DNA from: Thauera linaloolentis 47Lol = DSM 12138
GTDB taxonomy: Bacteria; Pseudomonadota; Gammaproteobacteria; Burkholderiales; Rhodocyclaceae
Direction of reading: 5' to 3'
DNA: 35,003 nt
NCBI RefSeq assembly: GCF_000310205.1
Contig: NZ_AMXE01000040.1
Span: forward strand, 1 to 35,003
Below, one piece after another: positions 15,551 through 23,805 of the stretch. Numbering within the stretch: position 1 is the stretch's first letter; each line of letters opens with the position of its first letter. A model generated the notes under the pieces. It worked only from the letters and a program-made list of their open reading frames with translations. It was not told the origin of the DNA and searched no databases. A program made the translations under genes and the position numbers.

Positions 15551-15727
15551 ATGAACCACACCCCAAGGCCGTTTCCGGCCAGCCGCACCGTCCACCCGGC
15601 CAGCGATATCGGCCTGGCCCGCATCGACCACAGGCCAGCCGCCGGCAAGCCTATCCCGGCGCTGCCGCGCGCCGGCAGGGAGCGCTGCGGCGCCCCGCCG
15701 CCCGCGTTCGGCCGCATCGACGCCTGA
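15551..15727 (+). CDS. possible small protein of 58 residues, unknown
   Basis: An ATG at 15551 has AGGAG 8 bp upstream and opens a 58-residue frame ending at TGA 15725-15727. The product starts MNHTPRPFPASRTVHPASDI and is rich in Pro, Arg and Ala, with no membrane segment or recognisable domain. It stops 39 bp before the LuxR-type gene, so it could be a leader or a translated small gene, or only a chance frame with a good ribosome site. The composition is also what GC-rich non-coding DNA would give. Confidence 0.35.
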   Translation: MNHTPRPFPASRTVHPASDIGLARIDHRPAAGKPIPALPRAGRERCGAPPPAFGRIDA

Positions 15728-15766
15728 AACACGCCCCCGCCGTTTCCCCCTTTCCCGGAGTCCGCC

Positions 15767-16540
15767 ATGGCTGCTTCTTGGGACACCCGCTTTCGCGAGC
15801 GGCTCGCCGCGCATCCCGACCTCGCCGGCGCCGGCGCGCTTCTGGCCGAATACGCCGACACCCTGGGCTGGGAGCGCGCCGCCTTCCACGCCGACCTGGG
15901 CCAGACACGGCTTCCGCTGACCGAGAACGGCGAATTCGTCGCGGTGGCGATGGGCTGGTCGGCGGACTACGTCGCCCACTGGGTGAATGACCGCCGCGCG
16001 CTGACCTGCCCCGTCAGCCTGCGCTGTACCCGCAGCATGGACGCCTTCCTGTGGGACTGCGACCCCGACAGCGAGACCTGGCACCGGGAGGCGCTCTCCG
16101 CAGCGCAGCGCGACATCCTGCTCAGCTACCGCGATTGCGCCGACGGCGCGGTCACGGTGCCGGTGCACCGGCCCGGCGGCAAGACGGCCTACGTCTCCTG
16201 GTTCGGCCGCGGGGCCGCGGCTCTGCGCGATCGCTTCCGCCGCACCTACCGCGAGACCTACCTGATCTCGCACGCTTTCATCACCCACGCCGACGCCCTC
16301 GAAAGCGCCCGCCGCCGCGGCCGCGCCCAGGCCGCGGCCGACCGGCTGTCGCCGCGCGAGATCGAATGCCTGGGCTGGGCCGCGCAAGGCAAGACCGAAG
16401 AAGACATCGCCCTCATCCTCGGCCGCTCGCGCGAGACGGTGCATTTCCACCTCAACAACGCCTTGCGCAAGCTCGACGCCTGCAATCGCACCCATGCCGT
16501 GGCGATCGCCTGTTCGCTCGGCCTGATCCGTCTGTTCTGA
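15767..16540 (+). CDS. LuxR-type transcriptional regulator (solo)
   Basis: A 257-residue protein with an N-terminal autoinducer-binding-like domain (about 10-165) and a C-terminal LuxR/FixJ helix-turn-helix (about 190-250: [20 protein letters not shown], then [20 protein letters not shown]). The ATG has GGAG 6 bp upstream. In the ligand domain the region matching the usual DPV of acyl-homoserine-lactone receptors reads TCPV, so the conserved Asp appears to be missing and the ligand may differ. No luxI-type synthase is present in the window. It is followed by an SDR remnant and an MDR gene on the same strand and may regulate them. The fold is secure; ligand and targets are not known. Confidence 0.87.
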   Translation: MAASWDTRFRERLAAHPDLAGAGALLAEYADTLGWERAAFHADLGQTRLPLTENGEFVAVAMGWSADYVAHWVNDRRALTCPVSLRCTRSMDAFLWDCDPDSETWHREALSAAQRDILLSYRDCADGAVTVPVHRPGGKTAYVSWFGRGAAALRDRFRRTYRETYLISHAFITHADALESARRRGRAQAAADRLSPREIECLGWAAQGKTEEDIALILGRSRETVHFHLNNALRKLDACNRTHAVAIACSLGLIRLF

Positions 16541-16640
16541 GAAAACACGCAGCGCCGGGTGCCCTCGCCCGCCCCACTTTCTCCCCGGGCCGGCATCGCG
16601 CCGGTCTTTGTCCCGCCCCCTCCCACACCCGAGGCCATCC

Positions 16641-16787
16641 ATGGAAAAACAGTTCAACGGCAAGGTCGTACTCATCACCGGCGCCGGCTCCGGCATCGGC
16701 CGCGCGGCCGCCCTCGCCTTCGCGACCGAAGGCGCCAGCGTCGCCGCCGCCGACATCACCGAGGCCGGCGGCTGGACCGCCCAGTAA
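16641..16787 (+). pseudogene. truncated SDR (N-terminal Rossmann segment only)
   Basis: A 48-residue frame starting [20 protein letters not shown] continues through [20 protein letters not shown] and then stops abruptly at TAA 16785-16787. It has the cofactor loop of a classical SDR but none of the catalytic Ser, Tyr or Lys, which lie beyond residue 130 in this family. The rest is missing: the MDR gene starts 31 bp later. It looks like the stub of a gene shortened by deletion. Translation of a 48-residue peptide is possible but would not be an active SDR. Confidence 0.8.
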
Positions 16788-16818
16788 GGCCGCCCCTCAC
16801 GATTCCGGAACCCGACCG

Positions 16819-17853
<1,035 letters not shown>

Positions 17854-17860
17854 CGCCGTC

Positions 17861-17902
17861 CTTTTCGTCCCCTGGGGCCATGCGGGCCCCGGGGACGAAA
17901 AG
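17861..17902. terminator. long hairpin between convergent genes
   Basis: Arms 17861-17879 and 17885-17902 pair over 18 bp with one bulged T and a 5-base loop. They sit 8 bp past the MDR stop and 52 bp past the stop of the convergent Cache gene. The T-run is on the 5' side and the A-run on the 3' side of the stem on both strands, the reverse of an intrinsic terminator, so the mode of termination is uncertain. Confidence 0.5.
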
Positions 17903-17954
17903 CTGCTGGCCGGCGCTGATCGCCGGGCCGCAGGGCGCGGCGGCGGCCCGCCGT

Positions 17955-18791
17955 TCAGTCCAGGTAGTGGCCGACGCCGACGAGGTAGCCGTCGACCTTG
18001 CGCAGGTAGGTGTGCTTGGTCGAGACCTTGCCGGTCACCGTGTTCTTCCAGGCATAGCGGGTTTCGCCCGTGTCGGCGTCGCGCAGCTTGTCGAGCATCT
18101 CGGGGATGAACTCCCGGCCGTCGGCGTCGCGCAGGGCGCGGGCGGGCGTGCCCAGCAGGCGGGGCAATGCGCCGTGGGCGCGGAAGCGGCCGTCGTCGAT
18201 GCCGATGGCGAAGACGTAGAGATCGTCCTCGACGAAATCGCCATTGAGGTCGTTGAAGTCGCGGAAGGCCTGCGCCGCGTCGGCCCGCACCGCGCGCGCG
18301 GCGCGCTCGGCCAGCGCCTCGGCCTGGGCGGCGGTGCCGTGCGGCAGGTAGTAGCCGACGGCGAGCACTTTCTCGCCGACCTGCTCGAAGAAGGCGATCT
18401 TGCGCTCGACCTTGCCGTCGCGGCGGTTGAGCCAGCGGTATTCCACCTGCCCCTTGCCCCTGGCCTTGGCGGTATCGAGCATCTCGCGGAAGAAGGGCTT
18501 GCCGGCGGCATCCTTCATGTCCGCGACGTCGCGGTCGATCAGCACCGAGGACGAACCGCCGCTGGCAAGCATCAGCCCGTCGCCCGACAGGACGTAGACA
18601 TAGAGCGAGTCGGTGACGAACGCCCCCTGGCGGCTGAAGGTGGCGAGGGCGATGTCGCCCTTGTCCTTGTAGTAGGCGACCGCCCGCGCCAGCAGGGCCT
18701 CGGCGCCTGCCGCCTCGTCCTTGGCGGCGGACAGGGTGGGAAAAAGCGCCGGAATCGCCAGCGCGGCGGCAAGCAGCTTGCGGAACTTCAT
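17955..18791 (-). CDS. periplasmic protein with two Cache-type sensor domains
   Basis: A 278-residue secreted protein. The signal peptide is MKFRKLLAAALAIPALFPTL followed by a likely cleavage at SAA-K (about residue 23). The mature part is an internal duplication: LYVYVLSGDG...GKPFFREMLD...WLNRRDGKVERK...LAVGYYLP is echoed by LYVFAIGIDD...GREFIPEMLDK...WKNTVTGKVSTK...VGVGHYLD. Each repeat resembles a single Cache (small-molecule sensor) domain. There is no transmembrane anchor or output domain, so it could be a periplasmic ligand-binding partner or an envelope factor rather than a classical receptor. It is the last gene of the eight-gene operon starting at 23656. Confidence 0.82.
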   Translation of the reverse strand: MKFRKLLAAALAIPALFPTLSAAKDEAAGAEALLARAVAYYKDKGDIALATFSRQGAFVTDSLYVYVLSGDGLMLASGGSSSVLIDRDVADMKDAAGKPFFREMLDTAKARGKGQVEYRWLNRRDGKVERKIAFFEQVGEKVLAVGYYLPHGTAAQAEALAERAARAVRADAAQAFRDFNDLNGDFVEDDLYVFAIGIDDGRFRAHGALPRLLGTPARALRDADGREFIPEMLDKLRDADTGETRYAWKNTVTGKVSTKHTYLRKVDGYLVGVGHYLD

Positions 18792-18830
18792 GGTCTTCTC
18801 CGTCGTTTGTGGCGGCCGGCGCCGGCCGGG

Positions 18831-19280
18831 TCAGGCGTCGCGCGCGGCGGCCTCGGCCAGGCCCTCGAACATCAGCGCATAGGCCATGCGCAAGAAGGCT
18901 TCGGCCTCGTCCGGCTTGCCCGATGCGGTGGCGAACACGCTGTGGTAATGGAGCCGGCTGCGTCCGTCGCCGAGCGCCTCGATGCGGCCGGTGGCCTGGT
19001 ACTCGGTCAGGCCGGCGGGACGCTGGCCGACGATCGACAGCCTGTAGCTCATCGTCTCCGGGTCCTGGAAGTCCAGCCGCTCGCTCACCGGCGCGGAATA
19101 GCCCTTGTTGTAGATGTGGCGGACGAGGCCGATGCCCTCGCCCTCCAGTTCTACCCGCTCGATCTGGACTTCGGGCCGGGCGGTCGGCCACCAGCGTTCG
19201 ATGTTGGCGAAATCGGCGAGGTAGGCCCACAGCGTCGCGGCGGGGGCGTCGAAGTCGTGATGGGTGACGATCTGGTGCAT
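18831..19280 (-). CDS. SRPBCC (START-like) family protein
   Basis: A 149-residue protein of the SRPBCC/polyketide-cyclase-like fold, starting MHQIVTHHDFDAPAATLWAY, with ANIERWWPTA and a closing long helix DEAEAFLRMAYALMFEGLAE. These small proteins bind hydrophobic ligands in a deep pocket and can be carriers, cyclases or hydrolases. It lies between the GST and Cache genes in the operon. A ligand-binding or isomerase role on a hydrophobic intermediate fits the locus, but nothing in the sequence identifies a reaction. Confidence 0.82.
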   Translation of the reverse strand: MHQIVTHHDFDAPAATLWAYLADFANIERWWPTARPEVQIERVELEGEGIGLVRHIYNKGYSAPVSERLDFQDPETMSYRLSIVGQRPAGLTEYQATGRIEALGDGRSRLHYHSVFATASGKPDEAEAFLRMAYALMFEGLAEAAARDA

Positions 19281-19321
19281 GGTTCAGCGCTCTCCTGTTG
19301 GATCGAGGAAGCCCGTGCCGC

Positions 19322-19942
19322 TCACAGCCAGGGCAGCCCGGCGCTGGGCCGGCCGGCGACACGGTCGCGCCAGTGTGCCAGCCGGCGGTGCGCGGGCGCG
19401 AGCCCCTGCCCCACCTGGGCGCCGAACTCGACGAAGCAGAACAGCAGCAGATCGGCCACCGTCATGGCATCGCCGGCGATGTAGGGCCGATCGCCGACCT
19501 GCTCCTCGAACCAGTCCAGCCCCTGGCGCGCGCTGCGCTTGAGGTCGTCCGCGGCCTGCGGCAGGCAGACCACGCGGTCCTTGAACAGCGGCAGGCCCTC
19601 CGCCCCGCGAAAGCCCGCCGTCATCGGCTGGACCACCAGCAGGTCGACGCGCCGCCACCACATCCGCGCCGCCGCGCGCCGCGCCGGCGTATCGCCGATC
19701 AGCGCCGGGCGCGGCTGCAGTTCCTCCAGGAACTCGCAGATCGCGGCGGTCTCGGCCACATGGCTGCCATCGTCGAGTTCCAGCACCGGCGTGGTGCCGG
19801 TCGGGTTGATCGCCAGATAGGCCGGCAGCCGGTTGTCGCCGGCGATGATGTCGACGTCGCGGAGTTCGAGCGCGATGCCCTTCTCCGCGGCGAACATCTT
19901 CACCAGCCTCGGGTTCGGCCCGATCGAGTGATACAGCTTCAT
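19322..19942 (-). CDS. glutathione S-transferase family protein
   Basis: A 206-residue protein with an N-terminal thioredoxin-like GST domain (MKLYHSIGPNPRLVKMFAAE, NPTGTTPVLELDDG with the cis-proline, and ETAAICEFLEEL) and a helical C-terminal domain (GDRPYIAGDAMTVADLLLFC). The ATG at 19942 fits the family start; the frame is open further upstream only by codon bias. It sits 29 bp after an SDR and 41 bp before the SRPBCC gene. It may conjugate glutathione to, or isomerise, an electrophilic intermediate. The substrate is unknown. Confidence 0.9.
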   Translation of the reverse strand: MKLYHSIGPNPRLVKMFAAEKGIALELRDVDIIAGDNRLPAYLAINPTGTTPVLELDDGSHVAETAAICEFLEELQPRPALIGDTPARRAAARMWWRRVDLLVVQPMTAGFRGAEGLPLFKDRVVCLPQAADDLKRSARQGLDWFEEQVGDRPYIAGDAMTVADLLLFCFVEFGAQVGQGLAPAHRRLAHWRDRVAGRPSAGLPWL

Positions 19943-19971
19943 GCAAGCGCCTCCTGCGGTGGCCGCGGCGG

Positions 19972-20730
19972 TCAGAACTGGACGCGCCGGGTGTAGCCGC
20001 CGTCGATCACCAGGTTGGCGCCGGTGATGTAGGACGCGGCCGGGCTGGACAGGAAGACCATGCTGCGCGCGACGTCGTCGGGCGCGCCGAAGCGGCCCAG
20101 CGGCATCTCGGAGAGGGTCTTCTCGTACAGCTCGGGCATGGCTTCCTTGATCATCGACCAGTTGCCGCCCGGGTAGGCGATCGGGCCGGGGCAGACCATG
20201 TTCACGCGGATCTGCTTGGCGGCCCACAGCTGCGACAGCTGCTTGCCGTAGGTGATGATGGCGGCCTTGATGGCGTTGAAGGCCTGCGGGTAGATGAAGG
20301 TTTCCACCGCGGCGGTGCTCGACATCAGGATCACCGCGCCGCTGCCCGACTGCTCCAGGAAGGGTTCCAGCGTCTCGCAGCCGGTGACCGCGCCCATCAT
20401 GTCGAGGCGGAAGCTCATCTCCCAGTCCATCGTGCCCTGGGCGCCGGACGAGCTGGCGTTGTGGATGAAGACGTCGCAGCCGCCCAGGCGTTCGGCCGCC
20501 GACAGCAGCCAGGCCTTGTAGGCTTCGGCGTCGTTCATGTCGAAGGCATCGCCGAAGACCTGGCCGCCATGCTTCTTCAGCTCGGCGACGGTGGCTTCCA
20601 CGCGGGCCTTGTCGCGCGAGAAGAAGGCGATGTCGCAGCCTTCGGCGGCATAGATTTCCAACGCCGCCTTGCCGATGCCGCGGCTGCCGCCATTGATGAT
20701 GACCTTCTTGCCCTTGAGTCCGAGATCCAT
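19972..20730 (-). CDS. SDR-fold protein with Phe in place of catalytic Tyr
   Basis: A 252-residue SDR starting MDLGLKGKKVIINGGSRGIG; AAGGAG lies 7 bp before the ATG. The nucleotide loop is NGGSRGIG (residues 13-20) and the usual NNAG reads HNASS (90-94). The catalytic serine is S138, but the expected YxxxK reads FNAIK, with F151 at the 13-residue distance where Tyr should be and K155 retained. A neighbouring Y147 is off-register. The codon for 151 is TTC. The enzyme may therefore be altered in mechanism or act as a dehydratase, isomerase or structural subunit. It is the fifth gene of the operon starting at 23656. Confidence 0.88.
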   Translation of the reverse strand: MDLGLKGKKVIINGGSRGIGKAALEIYAAEGCDIAFFSRDKARVEATVAELKKHGGQVFGDAFDMNDAEAYKAWLLSAAERLGGCDVFIHNASSSGAQGTMDWEMSFRLDMMGAVTGCETLEPFLEQSGSGAVILMSSTAAVETFIYPQAFNAIKAAIITYGKQLSQLWAAKQIRVNMVCPGPIAYPGGNWSMIKEAMPELYEKTLSEMPLGRFGAPDDVARSMVFLSSPAASYITGANLVIDGGYTRRVQF

Positions 20731-20802
20731 TGTTTGCTCCTTGTTGGTGGTGTGCGCGGGTTCAGGCCCGCGCTCCATTGCGCTGCTCCAGCGCGGTTTC
20801 GT

Positions 20803-21561
20803 TCATTGGCGCGCGGCCTTGCCCCAGGCGATGCCGCGCCGCAGCAGCTCGTAGAACACCGGCAGGTCCCAGGCGCAGGTCTGCTTCTCGGGCCAGTAGT
20901 CCATCAGCGGCTGCATGTCGTAGTGGCCCCGGCAATGACCGAGCGTCAGGTACAGCACCGCGCCCTTGCCGATGGGCCGCAGGTACAGCACCGGATGTCG
21001 CGCGCGGCGCCAGGTACCGCGCACGAAGCCCGTGCCTTCGCCTTCGAACTCGGTATCGAGCAGGACCTGCAACTGCGCGTGGACGTCCGACAGATAGAGT
21101 TCGTCGGTGACGTCGAAGGGTTCGATGCCGGCCACCAGGGGATGGCCGGGATCGGCCACTTCGACGCGGTAGGCGCCGATCGGCGGGTGGGCGATGAACT
21201 GCGTGCCCAGCGTCTCCATGAAGTGCGGCGCCGACGCCGGCGAGTCGACCAGGCCGTTGTCGAGGAAGCGCAGGATCGACGCCGTGCCGTGCAGGGCATA
21301 CCAGCGCCCGCCCTCCGCCACCCATGCGCGCAGGGCCTCCTGTTCCTCCAGGCCGGGCACCACGTCGCAGGTGTAGGTGACGAGGAAATGGGCGTTGCGG
21401 ATGGCGTCGAGGTTCGAATAGTCCTCGAACACCCGCACCCGGATGCGCTCGTCCTCACCCAGCAGCTTGAGCAGTTCCAGGCGGGCGAAGTCGATGTCGT
21501 GGTACTTGCCGGAGGCCACCAGCACGCAGTCGATGCGGCCGGCCTTGTTTTCGTTCGTCAT
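20803..21561 (-). CDS. ThuA-like (class I glutamine-amidotransferase fold) protein
   Basis: A 252-residue protein matching the ThuA/trehalose-utilisation domain family. It starts MTNENKAGRIDCVLVASGKY, with FLVTYTCDVVPGLEEQEALR, EGGRWYALHGTAS (the family pattern in which His replaces the amidotransferase Cys) and VLYLTLGHCRGHYDMQPLMD near the end. ThuA-like proteins are found with sugar or ring-compound catabolism, but their reaction is mostly undefined. It lies between the VOC gene and an SDR in the same operon, 10 bp after the former. Confidence 0.82.
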   Translation of the reverse strand: MTNENKAGRIDCVLVASGKYHDIDFARLELLKLLGEDERIRVRVFEDYSNLDAIRNAHFLVTYTCDVVPGLEEQEALRAWVAEGGRWYALHGTASILRFLDNGLVDSPASAPHFMETLGTQFIAHPPIGAYRVEVADPGHPLVAGIEPFDVTDELYLSDVHAQLQVLLDTEFEGEGTGFVRGTWRRARHPVLYLRPIGKGAVLYLTLGHCRGHYDMQPLMDYWPEKQTCAWDLPVFYELLRRGIAWGKAARQ

Positions 21562-21571
21562 CGCGTCTCCC

Positions 21572-22114
21572 TCATCCGACCGCGCGGATCGGTTCGCTGC
21601 CGTCCCAGCCGCGCGCCGCCTCGCGCATCACGTCGAAGAAGGCGTAGTTATCCGGTGGGAAGCAGATCATCTCGATCAGGCCGCCGGAGCCGCCGCCGGC
21701 ATCGACGTAGATCGCCTCGCCGCCGCCGGGCAGCCAGATTTCCTGCATCACCGCGGCACCGGCCTCGGCGCAGACCGCACGCGCCCTGGCCATGTCCTCG
21801 ACGACGATGCAGACGTGGTGCAGCCCTTCGCGGCCCTCGCCGCGCCACGTGCTGTAGATCGACGGCGCATCGTTGTGCTGTTCGATGATCTCGATCTGCA
21901 GCTCGCCCCAGTAGGCGATGTAGACCGAGAAGTCGATGTCGGCCGGCCCGCCCTTGTAGCGGGCGGCGTCGACGACGATGTTGGACAGCTTGAAGAAAGG
22001 GCCGACGCCCATCGTCTCGGTCCAGTAGCGCAAGGCGCCGGGCACGTCGGCCGGCACGAAGGCAAGCTGCATGATGGTGCCGAGGCGGGAAACCAGCGTT
22101 CCGGTGTCGCTCAT
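21572..22114 (-). CDS. VOC (glyoxalase/dioxygenase superfamily) protein
   Basis: A 180-residue vicinal-oxygen-chelate protein starting MSDTGTLVSRLGTIMQLAFV. Two beta-alpha-beta modules are visible: ADVPGALRYWTETMGVGPFF with IEIIEQHNDAPS, then GLHHVCIVVEDMARARAVCA with GGGSGGLIEMICFPP. H and E in GLHHVC and GLIEMI are plausible metal ligands. Members act as epimerases, isomerases, lyases or ring-cleaving enzymes. The ATG at 22114 has GAGGA about 8 bp upstream. It follows an SDR by 11 bp within the operon. Metal and substrate are unknown. Confidence 0.87.
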   Translation of the reverse strand: MSDTGTLVSRLGTIMQLAFVPADVPGALRYWTETMGVGPFFKLSNIVVDAARYKGGPADIDFSVYIAYWGELQIEIIEQHNDAPSIYSTWRGEGREGLHHVCIVVEDMARARAVCAEAGAAVMQEIWLPGGGEAIYVDAGGGSGGLIEMICFPPDNYAFFDVMREAARGWDGSEPIRAVG

Positions 22115-22125
22115 GTCCGCGTTCC

Positions 22126-22923
22126 TCAAGCCTGGCCCGCGCCGGCCGACGCCACCGCGGCCTGGATTTCCTCGCGCGTGGGGTTGCGGCGCAGCGTCAG
22201 GCCGCCATTGACCTGCAGATTCTGGCCGGTCATGAAGCATTCGTCGCTGGCGAGGAAGACGGCGGCGGCGGCGATGTCCTCCTTGGTGCCGATGCGGCCG
22301 AGCGGGTAGCCGGACAGGAAGCTGTCGAACAGGCCCGGCACATCCTTCGCGCCAGCCGTCATCGGCGTGTCGGTGAGGCCCGGCGAGATCGAGTTGGCGC
22401 GGATGCCGCGCTCGCCGTACTCGTGCGCCACACAGCGGACCACATGGTCGGTGCCGGCCTTGGTGCCCATGTAGGCGGCGTGGTCGTTGAGCATGATGGT
22501 GGCGGTCGCCGAGCTGATCTGGATGATCGAGCCGCCGCGCGCCAGCGTGTCCACCGCCGCCTGGAAGAAGTAGAACGGCCCCTTGAACTGCAGCTCGGTG
22601 ATGCGGTCGAGCTCGTCCTCGGTGGTGTCGGTGAAGCCCTTCAGCAGCCCCCAGCCGGTGGCGTTGACCGCGATGTCGACCTGGCCGCCCCAGTTGCCGG
22701 CGAAGTCGAACAGCGCCAGCACCTCATCCTTCCTGGTGATGTCGCAGGCCTTCGCCGCGCCGCCGATGGTGCCGGCGAAGCGCTCCAGTTCGCCGATGCT
22801 CCGGCCGGCCACCACCACGCGCGCGCCTTCCCGCGCGAAGCGCTGGGCGATGACCTGCCCCATGTTGTCGCGGCCTGCCGCGCCGATGACGATTGCAACC
22901 TTGCCTTCGAGTTTCTTGCTCAT
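22126..22923 (-). CDS. SDR family oxidoreductase
   Basis: A 265-residue SDR. The cofactor loop is unusual, IGAAGRDNMG at residues 13-22 instead of TGxxxGIG, and the NNAG motif reads NATG (87-90). The catalytic residues S138, Y151 and K155 (AAYMGTK) are present, so it is probably active. R41 after the second strand suggests NADP. It starts 4 bp after the preceding SDR's stop, the tightest link in this operon. It would oxidise or reduce an alcohol/ketone of the pathway. Confidence 0.9.
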   Translation of the reverse strand: MSKKLEGKVAIVIGAAGRDNMGQVIAQRFAREGARVVVAGRSIGELERFAGTIGGAAKACDITRKDEVLALFDFAGNWGGQVDIAVNATGWGLLKGFTDTTEDELDRITELQFKGPFYFFQAAVDTLARGGSIIQISSATATIMLNDHAAYMGTKAGTDHVVRCVAHEYGERGIRANSISPGLTDTPMTAGAKDVPGLFDSFLSGYPLGRIGTKEDIAAAAVFLASDECFMTGQNLQVNGGLTLRRNPTREEIQAAVASAGAGQA

Positions 22924-22927
22924 GTTT

Positions 22928-23656
22928 TCAGGCTCCCCCGCCGATGATGGAAGATGCGTTGTCGAGAACGATGTGGGCGCCACTCATGTGGCGTGACTCA
23001 TCCGATGCCAGGAACAGCACCGTGTTGGCGACGTCGTCGGGCTGACCGACGCCGGGGCACTCCGCGCCGACCACCGCCTCCAGCAACGGAGTGGCGATCA
23101 TGCCGGGCAGGATGGCGTTGCAGCGGATGCCATCGCCCTTTTCGCGGCAATGCGCGGCGACCGTGGTGGTGATGGAAAGGATCGCGCCCTTGGCGGCGGC
23201 ATAGGTGACGACGCCGGGAAAGCCGCGCACCGCCGACAGCGACGAGATGTTGATGATCGAACCGCCGCCACCCGGCTTGCGCTTCATCGCCCCGATGCCG
23301 TACTTGCAGCCCAGGAAAGTGCCTTCGGCATGGATCGCGTTGATCAGCCGGTACTGCTCCAGCGTGGCGCTCTCGATGTCGGCCGGCACCACGATGCCGG
23401 CGTTGTTCACCAGCACGTCGAGCTTGCCGTAGCGTGCCACCGTGCGTTCGATCACCGCCTGCCAGTCCTGCTCGCTGCGCACGTCATGGCGCAGGTACTC
23501 GCCGCCGATCTCCTGCGCCACCGCGCGGGCGGCGTCCTCATCGACGTCGGTCACCATCACCCGGGCGCCCTCGCGGGCCAGCGCCCGGGCATCGGCCCGG
23601 CCCAGGCCCGACCCGCCCCCGGTGACGATCGCCACCTTTCCTATGACACGGCTCAT
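22928..23656 (-). CDS. SDR family NAD-dependent oxidoreductase
   Basis: A 242-residue classical SDR with TGGGSGLG at residues 12-19, NNAG at 84-87 and the catalytic S139, Y152 and K156 (TYAAAKGA). D37 in VTDVDE suggests NAD preference. It resembles 3alpha/20beta-hydroxysteroid and cyclohexanol dehydrogenases. It opens the eight-gene operon that runs to 17955. A type-1 operator motif lies about 75 bp upstream. Confidence 0.91.
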   Translation of the reverse strand: MSRVIGKVAIVTGGGSGLGRADARALAREGARVMVTDVDEDAARAVAQEIGGEYLRHDVRSEQDWQAVIERTVARYGKLDVLVNNAGIVVPADIESATLEQYRLINAIHAEGTFLGCKYGIGAMKRKPGGGGSIINISSLSAVRGFPGVVTYAAAKGAILSITTTVAAHCREKGDGIRCNAILPGMIATPLLEAVVGAECPGVGQPDDVANTVLFLASDESRHMSGAHIVLDNASSIIGGGA

Positions 23657-23730
23657 TCCTTGCCTCCTTTCCGCCTGTCACTGCCCCCTGCATGTCGGGG
23701 CCACGGTGCAGACATGTGGCCATTCTATAT

Positions 23731-23749
23731 AGAAACAAACAATTCTGTT
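23731..23749 (-). promoter_or_regulatory. type-1 operator motif, upstream of the SDR operon
   Basis: On the minus strand this reads AACAGAATTGTTTGTTTCT, 15 of 19 matches to the 10798 copy, with the TTGTTTGTTT half fully kept. It lies in the 149-bp gap between the SDR start and the stop of the DUF1329 gene. Probable TetR1 site. Confidence 0.6.
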
Positions 23750-23768
23750 TTAAAAATATCACAAGGGC

Positions 23769-23798
23769 CGGCGGCGGAGGGTCGATCCCCCGCCGCCG
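23769..23798 (-). terminator. GC-rich hairpin after DUF1329, possible terminator
   Basis: An outer 8-bp stem CGGCGGCG / CGCCGCCG encloses an inner GGG/CCC pairing and the loop TCGAT. It begins 8 bp after the DUF1329 stop. A T-run (complement of 23752-23756) follows only after about a dozen bases, so this is a plausible but imperfect intrinsic terminator. Confidence 0.45.
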
Positions 23799-23805
23799 CG
23801 CCCCG

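Larger units (their letters stand above)
15364..15766. other. 403-bp region between TetR2 and the LuxR-type gene
   Basis: The left part is AT-rich and holds the type-2 operator (15392-15418) in the divergent promoter zone. The middle has no clear signal. The right part holds a possible small ORF (15551-15727) with a good ribosome site, reaching almost to the LuxR-type gene. Confidence 0.6.
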
